From NCBI GenBank assembly GCA_030248225.1, contig JASANE010019403.1, positions 1 through 64,000 of the forward strand: a DNA stretch of 64,000 nucleotides, in the 5' to 3' direction. Positions 60,801 through 64,000 of the stretch are shown here, in pieces. The notes beneath the pieces were generated by a model, which did not search any database, was not told the origin of the DNA, and saw nothing but the letters and a program-made list of their open reading frames with translations. The translations under genes were made by a program, and so were the position numbers. Each line of letters begins with the position of its first letter. Within the stretch, counting starts at the first letter, position 1. This stretch comes from Trileptium ribeirensis (lineage: Eukaryota; Nematoda; Enoplea; Enoplida; Thoracostomopsidae).

Positions 60801-62646
60801 ACAAATGAAAAGACTAACTCAGCAAATTACCGTGTGAAACGTAAGTAGGACACAATTTCAGTTAGAATTATTCATCTTCACCCGGCAGGACGTTGTTAAA
60901 AAACCAAAGATAGGTCGATGCTTGTAGCAGCTTGCCCATTTAAGATGTTTTTCATTTTCAGACATGGTGTGTGGCCGGTAACTGCTTTAGTTTGCAAAAT
61001 GAACGTGAAACTGCAATCAAGTTCTTCGAACGTGCAGTCCAGGTATGTATGTTTGTAATTATATCAATATTCAAAATTTCTATATACAAGTACAAAACGC
61101 TTCCCCTTTATGGAAGTTGTTAGCGCGTCCTGTACTCATTTTCCCACAATAAGTGGTCATTTCAACCAATTTTTTGCTGAAATCAATCAAATTTTGAAGT
61201 TCTGAAAGGGATTTTCATAAAACATTTTGTCAATTTTTTAAGTCAGCTAGGAGCTGTTTTTATCGGAGGCGGGGACGGAAGCCCAAAATTTTGCCAGGGG
61301 CCCCAACCGCGTCACCGCTTTTTCCTAGAGGCACAGAAAAATGCCACGAGCTGCTTCCCACTTCAGGAAGTCAGCGATAAAAGTGTTCCGTTACCATACT
61401 GTTATTGTCCATCGTAAGCATATAAAACGGATTCTTTCCAATTTTATCCAAAGTATATTACCTTTGAAGTTAGTAAGGTTAATGCACTAGTTTAGCGATT
61501 TTTCTGTGGTTGGCGGGTTATGTTTGTTATTGCAATTAATACTATGAAGAATGCATTAGAGAAGTGTATGACACCTCCCTGCACTCTAATGTTAGACCTT
61601 GTTTCATGACACGTGCGTTTTCGGCCACCACCTCCACCCACTTTGGGGCATTATCATGTATAGACCCCCTACCCAGTTTTAGGGGTTAACTCGGACCCTC
61701 GCAGTATTGTAGGGGTTCGGTTTATAAGCTGCTACCGTTTCAACTGGACCTCATCAAAACGAGGGGTCCGGCGCTACCCCCATTAAACTGGGGGTCTGTG
61801 CATGACCGTCCTCCTAAAACTGGGGAGGTGTCAGGTTGATAACGCCCGCATCATCAAACACGGGCTAATATTAGAGTGCTGGGAAGTGTCATACTACTGA
61901 CTAATCAGTAAGTCGAGTTCATTAGTAAGTGAGTCATGTTGTGCTTTCAGCTGAATCCAAACTATCTGTTTGCGTACAATTTGCTCGGTTTCGAATATCT
62001 GGATTTGGAAGAATTCGAAAAAAGCCAACAGTGTTTCCGAGCTGGGATCCGCACCGAGCCGCGGAACTACAAATCATGGTACGGCTATTTTTTTAAATTG
62101 TTGTGAGGAATTTTATAGCTTGAACAAAAATGTAGACGATTGTCAGGACTTTGGTGTCGCAGCTGAAATGGACCGTATACCAAATAGCTGCTTAAAAATT
62201 AATACTTGGTACAAATATGTTAGTCATAGGCGGCGCACATGAGCTCGTGAATCGCTAAATAATAGCAGTTTAGTTGAATTTAATCAAATCGCTACTGTAT
62301 TTCAATGTGTAAAGTCGTATGTGTGGACGTTATTGATGACTAAGCTGGATTTCTCGATAACAGAAAACCTGTCATATGTGCCAGAATGCGGCAGAAACTT
62401 AGTAGTCGACTCAATAAGGACTGTCGTCGCCTACGGCTGTGTTTGTGCTTTACCTAAATATTGCTGGAAGTTGTAAATACCCGGACATTTTTAATAAATG
62501 TAGCTATAAGAATTGTTTTCTTTTCCAGGTTCGGTCTGGGAACGTACTACTACAAACTGGGTAAAATGGATATGGCCGAGATCAACTTCAAAAAAGCTCA
62601 TGCTATTAATCCGAATAATCCAGTCATCGCTTGTCATATTAGTGTG
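54705..62646 (+). CDS. CDC27: CDC27/APC3, TPR subunit of the anaphase-promoting complex (partial)
   Basis: Four in-phase exons, 54705-54857, 60962-61042, 61951-62078 and 62529-62646, encode 160 contiguous residues of the C-terminal TPR superhelix. The protein is the APC/C scaffold that binds co-activators through their IR tails in the nucleus and cytoplasm. Diagnostic stretches are GVDYYSTALWFLGREVELS, TWCVAGNCFSLQNERETAIK, FFERAVQ, LNPNYLFAYNLLGFEY and WFGLGTYYYKLGKMDMAEI. All introns are gt/ag. The large second intron (54858-60961) holds the right repeat arm, a Gypsy remnant and dispersed repeat copy 3. The N-terminal exons and the linker were not found between 40.2 and 54.7 kb. The next TPR exon was not found before the window ends. 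Confidence 0.92.
55397..56503 (+). repeat. 1.1-kb inverted repeat, right arm
   Basis: About 1107 bp, the mirror of 53491-54594. It starts with CTGAATATTAAAAAAAG and ends with CCCTCATAATTTATG. It starts 540 bp after the CDC27 exon. It contains repeated GGTCTGGACCC and TACGTGGACCCAC words shared with the partial copy at 40930-41400, so the arms belong to a dispersed family. Confidence 0.95.
56504..57239. other. CDC27 intron DNA without a clear feature
   Basis: Follows the right repeat arm. The first part (to about 56630) still resembles the sequence next to the partial copy at 41.3 kb (GAGCCAGCGTTTAAGGTCTGG). No LTR of the Gypsy remnant could be made out. Confidence 0.4.
57240..59255 (-). mobile_element. 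Ty3/Gypsy retrotransposon remnant: gag joined to integrase
   Basis: On the minus strand, from 59255 down: gag block with FATRASE, PPRENPYEVLHEQ and SEQRRLQ.LLNAEELGDRK, then FSQRLSRNLHVV, then a CCHC-like ICWYH..FGAK..KC near 58520-58560. This is followed directly by the end of RNase H (IHELSFIAEITIDVRHISG), an HHCC-type zinc region ending CLECQSAKTHRR (about 58040), the integrase core (IVDPLPSS, FAAIDRFACWVEAFP, near 57900-58000), VMERFYRQIKAAI and a C-terminal KKAFQFPHTGPHCVV. Protease and most of the reverse transcriptase and RNase H are absent. Frameshifts and stops are many. No LTR pair was identified. It lies antisense in a CDC27 intron. Confidence 0.88.
59256..59867. other. CDC27 intron DNA without a clear feature
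   Basis: Possibly the 5' leader or LTR side of the Gypsy remnant (minus strand), but no partner sequence was seen on the far side. Frames here are not conserved. Confidence 0.35.
59868..60640 (+). repeat. Dispersed repeat, copy 3 of 3, with internal duplication
   Basis: Two successive partial copies: 59868-60165 and 60208-60640 both start at TACCCTT..CGGAAGCAAGATTA and run through TCTCTGGTTGGTT, AAAATGATAAATTCC, TTCGAAAA.TTGTT and GGGCGG.TGAAAAGTTT. The leading CATAACTCGGGAACG part and the TATCGAGA tail of copies 1 and 2 are absent. Open frames of 110 and 117 codons run through it but are not shared intact by the other copies. Confidence 0.85.
60962..61042 (+). CDS. CDC27: CDC27 exon with TWCVAGNCFSLQ
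   Basis: Acceptor CATTTTCAG, donor GTATGT, 27 codons, phase 0 at both ends. It reads TWCVAGNCFSLQNERETAIK and FFERAVQ, one of the most conserved segments of the family. Confidence 0.95.
61566..61894. mobile_element. MITE in a CDC27 intron
   Basis: Terminal inverted repeats of about 50 bp: GTATGACACCTCCCTGCACT on the left mirrors the complement of AGTGCTGGGAAGTGTCATAC on the right. The interior has alternating AGGGGT and ACCCC words, and no coding capacity. It lies 57 bp before the acceptor of the exon at 61951. Confidence 0.8.
61951..62078 (+). CDS. CDC27: CDC27 exon with LNPNYLFAYNLLG
   Basis: Acceptor GTGCTTTCAG, donor GTACGG, phase 0 in and phase 2 out (the Trp codon is split). It encodes a full TPR: LNPNYLFAYNLLGFEYLDL, then EEFEKSQQCFRAGI and EPRNYKSW. 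Confidence 0.95.
62529..62646 (+). CDS. CDC27: CDC27 exon with WFGLGTYYYKLG
   Basis: Acceptor TTTTCCAG, donor GTGAGT; the first base completes the split Trp codon. It encodes FGLGTYYYKLGKMDMAEINF followed by KKAHAINPNNPVIACHISVV, the next TPR. The frame continues into the intron for a few codons only by read-through. Confidence 0.95.
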
Positions 62647-62809
62647 GTGAGTGACAATCGATGTTACTTGTTTCTCACGGACTCGATTCCTCGAAATCGG
62701 AAATTTTTATGAAGAGCAGCGATTTTTTGCAACAACGTAATTGTATAAATTTCAATTTCCTCCAATATGGTGAAGCCTGTATGCGTCATTTCACGAAACC
62801 ATGTCATTT

Positions 62810-63910
62810 TAGTCGGGGGCTACATCGGCACCTTTTGGCCCATTCCACCAGTCTTTTCGAAGGAAATTTAATGTCGCTGTGATGTATAGTAATAGAATGT
62901 TTGACGGTCATAATGAGGTATGGTAGACCTTTGTACCCCTAACATAGCAGGAGCCAGAGGCCCTTAACCCGGGCTGGCCAAATGAAGCCAAAAACACATG
63001 TCCCACTATAAACTTTCGCCGTATCGGTAGCACGTGATACATATGTGTGTTTTTCGTTTCATTGTGATCCTTTCGTATTTGCTAATTTTTCCGGAAAAAA
63101 CTAGGGAGTAAGCATCGTCACTGAAGCTGACGTCAAGCTTCCGAAAAATTTTTTCGTGACATGTAGCCCCCCGACCAAGGTCATATCTGGCAGCTTGCGT
63201 ACGCTGGTGAATAACGTCAAAGTGCACTAGCGCCAAAAATGATATATAACGGTAATCGTAATCAGTGCGGGTGTTACTGAAAAAAGAATATCAGCGTCTG
63301 TCCACGGGTTGTTTGATTATGAGGTTGAAGGTCATAAATTGCCAAAAATGGAGTATGCAAAATGTAGCCCCCCCCGACCTGCCGAAAATTAAATTTAAAA
63401 ACAAATTTAGCATACAGTCTTACAGTAGGCCGGATAGAAACATAGTAACGCCCCACTAGAATCGACTCATGTATTAAAAATTTTTAATGAAAATGTAGCC
63501 CCCGCCGACATGATGTGTAGCCCCCCACCCCCGCACAGTACCCCCCGTGTATTGTAAACGAAACCGAAGGTCGCAAGAACCATATTAGACTAATTAGACA
63601 TATTAGTATATAACTTTATCATCATTGCACCATGATATGGGGCCGTTGGTTAACTGGGCAGCTAGAGAACCCTTCTGCCTGCCCGCACATGTATTGCCGC
63701 ATTGTCTTTAGTATCATCACCTATACGTATGCTAATCATAAATCATTTGTGTTTGTTTTACACCAGCAGCGTGTTAGACCATATCTAGAATTTTTAGAAG
63801 TAGCTAAACTTTCACGCAATGTATGTTGTAGGAAGGTGTAGCCCGCCGACCTGAGCTGTAGCCTCCCCGACCTGAAGTGTAGCCCCCTGACATCAGGTGT
63901 ATCCCCCACG
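62810..63910. repeat. Array of TGTAGCCCCCCGACC motifs
   Basis: Variants of ATGTAGCCCCCCGACC start near 63160, 63361, 63492, 63514, 63836, 63857 and 63877, with one more diverged (GTGTATCCCCCACGAC) near 63897. One inverted copy (GTCGGGGGCTACAT) lies near 62812. Spacing ranges from about 20 to 320 bp. The DNA between is AT-rich and shows no exon of CDC27. Confidence 0.75.
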
Positions 63911-64000
63911 ACTAACACATATCGTGGTGCCAATTTTTACAAAGTCTAAGGATCTGTCTGAAATTTTTTGTCGGACATCCCCCGCTCATGGTTGGTTTGT

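Noticed and set aside
1..64000. CRISPR arrays, bacterial operons or phage modules
   Set aside because: Spaced direct repeats of the right form are absent, and the intron-exon structure shows nuclear animal DNA.

Overview
This window is nuclear DNA from an invertebrate animal. It is AT-rich, and its protein-coding sequence is broken into short exons with gt...ag introns of 0.2 to 6 kb, set in a dense litter of old transposons, inverted repeats and diverged tandem repeats. Nothing looks bacterial: there are no long ORFs, operons or Shine-Dalgarno sites. The protein matches and the retroelement types would fit a lophotrochozoan such as a flatworm, but the sequence alone does not fix the phylum.

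Two host genes can be named, both on the + strand. (1) A fatty-acid elongase of the ELOVL4 type occupies 28892-40234: six exons are proposed, five strong and one tentative, including the HVYHH histidine box and the stop codon. The first coding exon lies upstream and was not found. (2) CDC27 (APC3, the TPR scaffold of the anaphase-promoting complex) is represented by four in-phase exons between 54705 and 62646. Its N-terminal exons and its C-terminus were not found, and the gene probably runs off the right edge. Two further exon-like ORFs (44123-44397 and 46925-47133) could not be assigned.

Layout. 1-9 kb: AT-rich, no recognisable gene. 9-12 kb: a perfect 39-bp hairpin, then AATTTTCC-type degenerate repeats and a tRNA-like SINE head. 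13-19.6 kb: a composite repeat island with many copies of a palindrome close to GTTCGCGAAC, a large inverted repeat, a nested small inverted-repeat element, and a 0.85-kb segment bounded by 72-bp direct repeats. 20.3-21.5 kb: a MITE and G/C-tract repeats. 23.8-26.1 kb: a dispersed repeat (copy 1 of 3) and a tandem array. 28.2-28.7 kb: the 3' end of a LINE on the minus strand. 28.9-40.2 kb: ELOVL4-like gene with repeats in its introns. 38.6 and 43.3 kb: two mariner-type MITEs. 48.0 kb: a reverse-transcriptase scrap. 51.0-53.5 kb: a decayed Polinton/Maverick protein-primed DNA polymerase B, cut off exactly where a 1.1-kb repeat begins. 53.5-56.5 kb: two copies of that 1.1-kb repeat in opposite orientation, flanking one CDC27 exon. 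57.2-59.3 kb: a Ty3/Gypsy remnant on the minus strand inside a CDC27 intron, with gag joined to integrase and the protease/RT part missing. 59.9-64 kb: more dispersed repeats, a MITE and an array of a TGTAGCCCCCCGACC motif around the last CDC27 exons.

The most interesting arrangement is the 1.1-kb inverted repeat that brackets a single in-frame CDC27 exon, a geometry known to favour exon circularisation or skipping. The Polinton polymerase fossil and the GTTCGCGAAC palindrome field come next. All splice sites and families were judged by eye from the sequence, without any database search.
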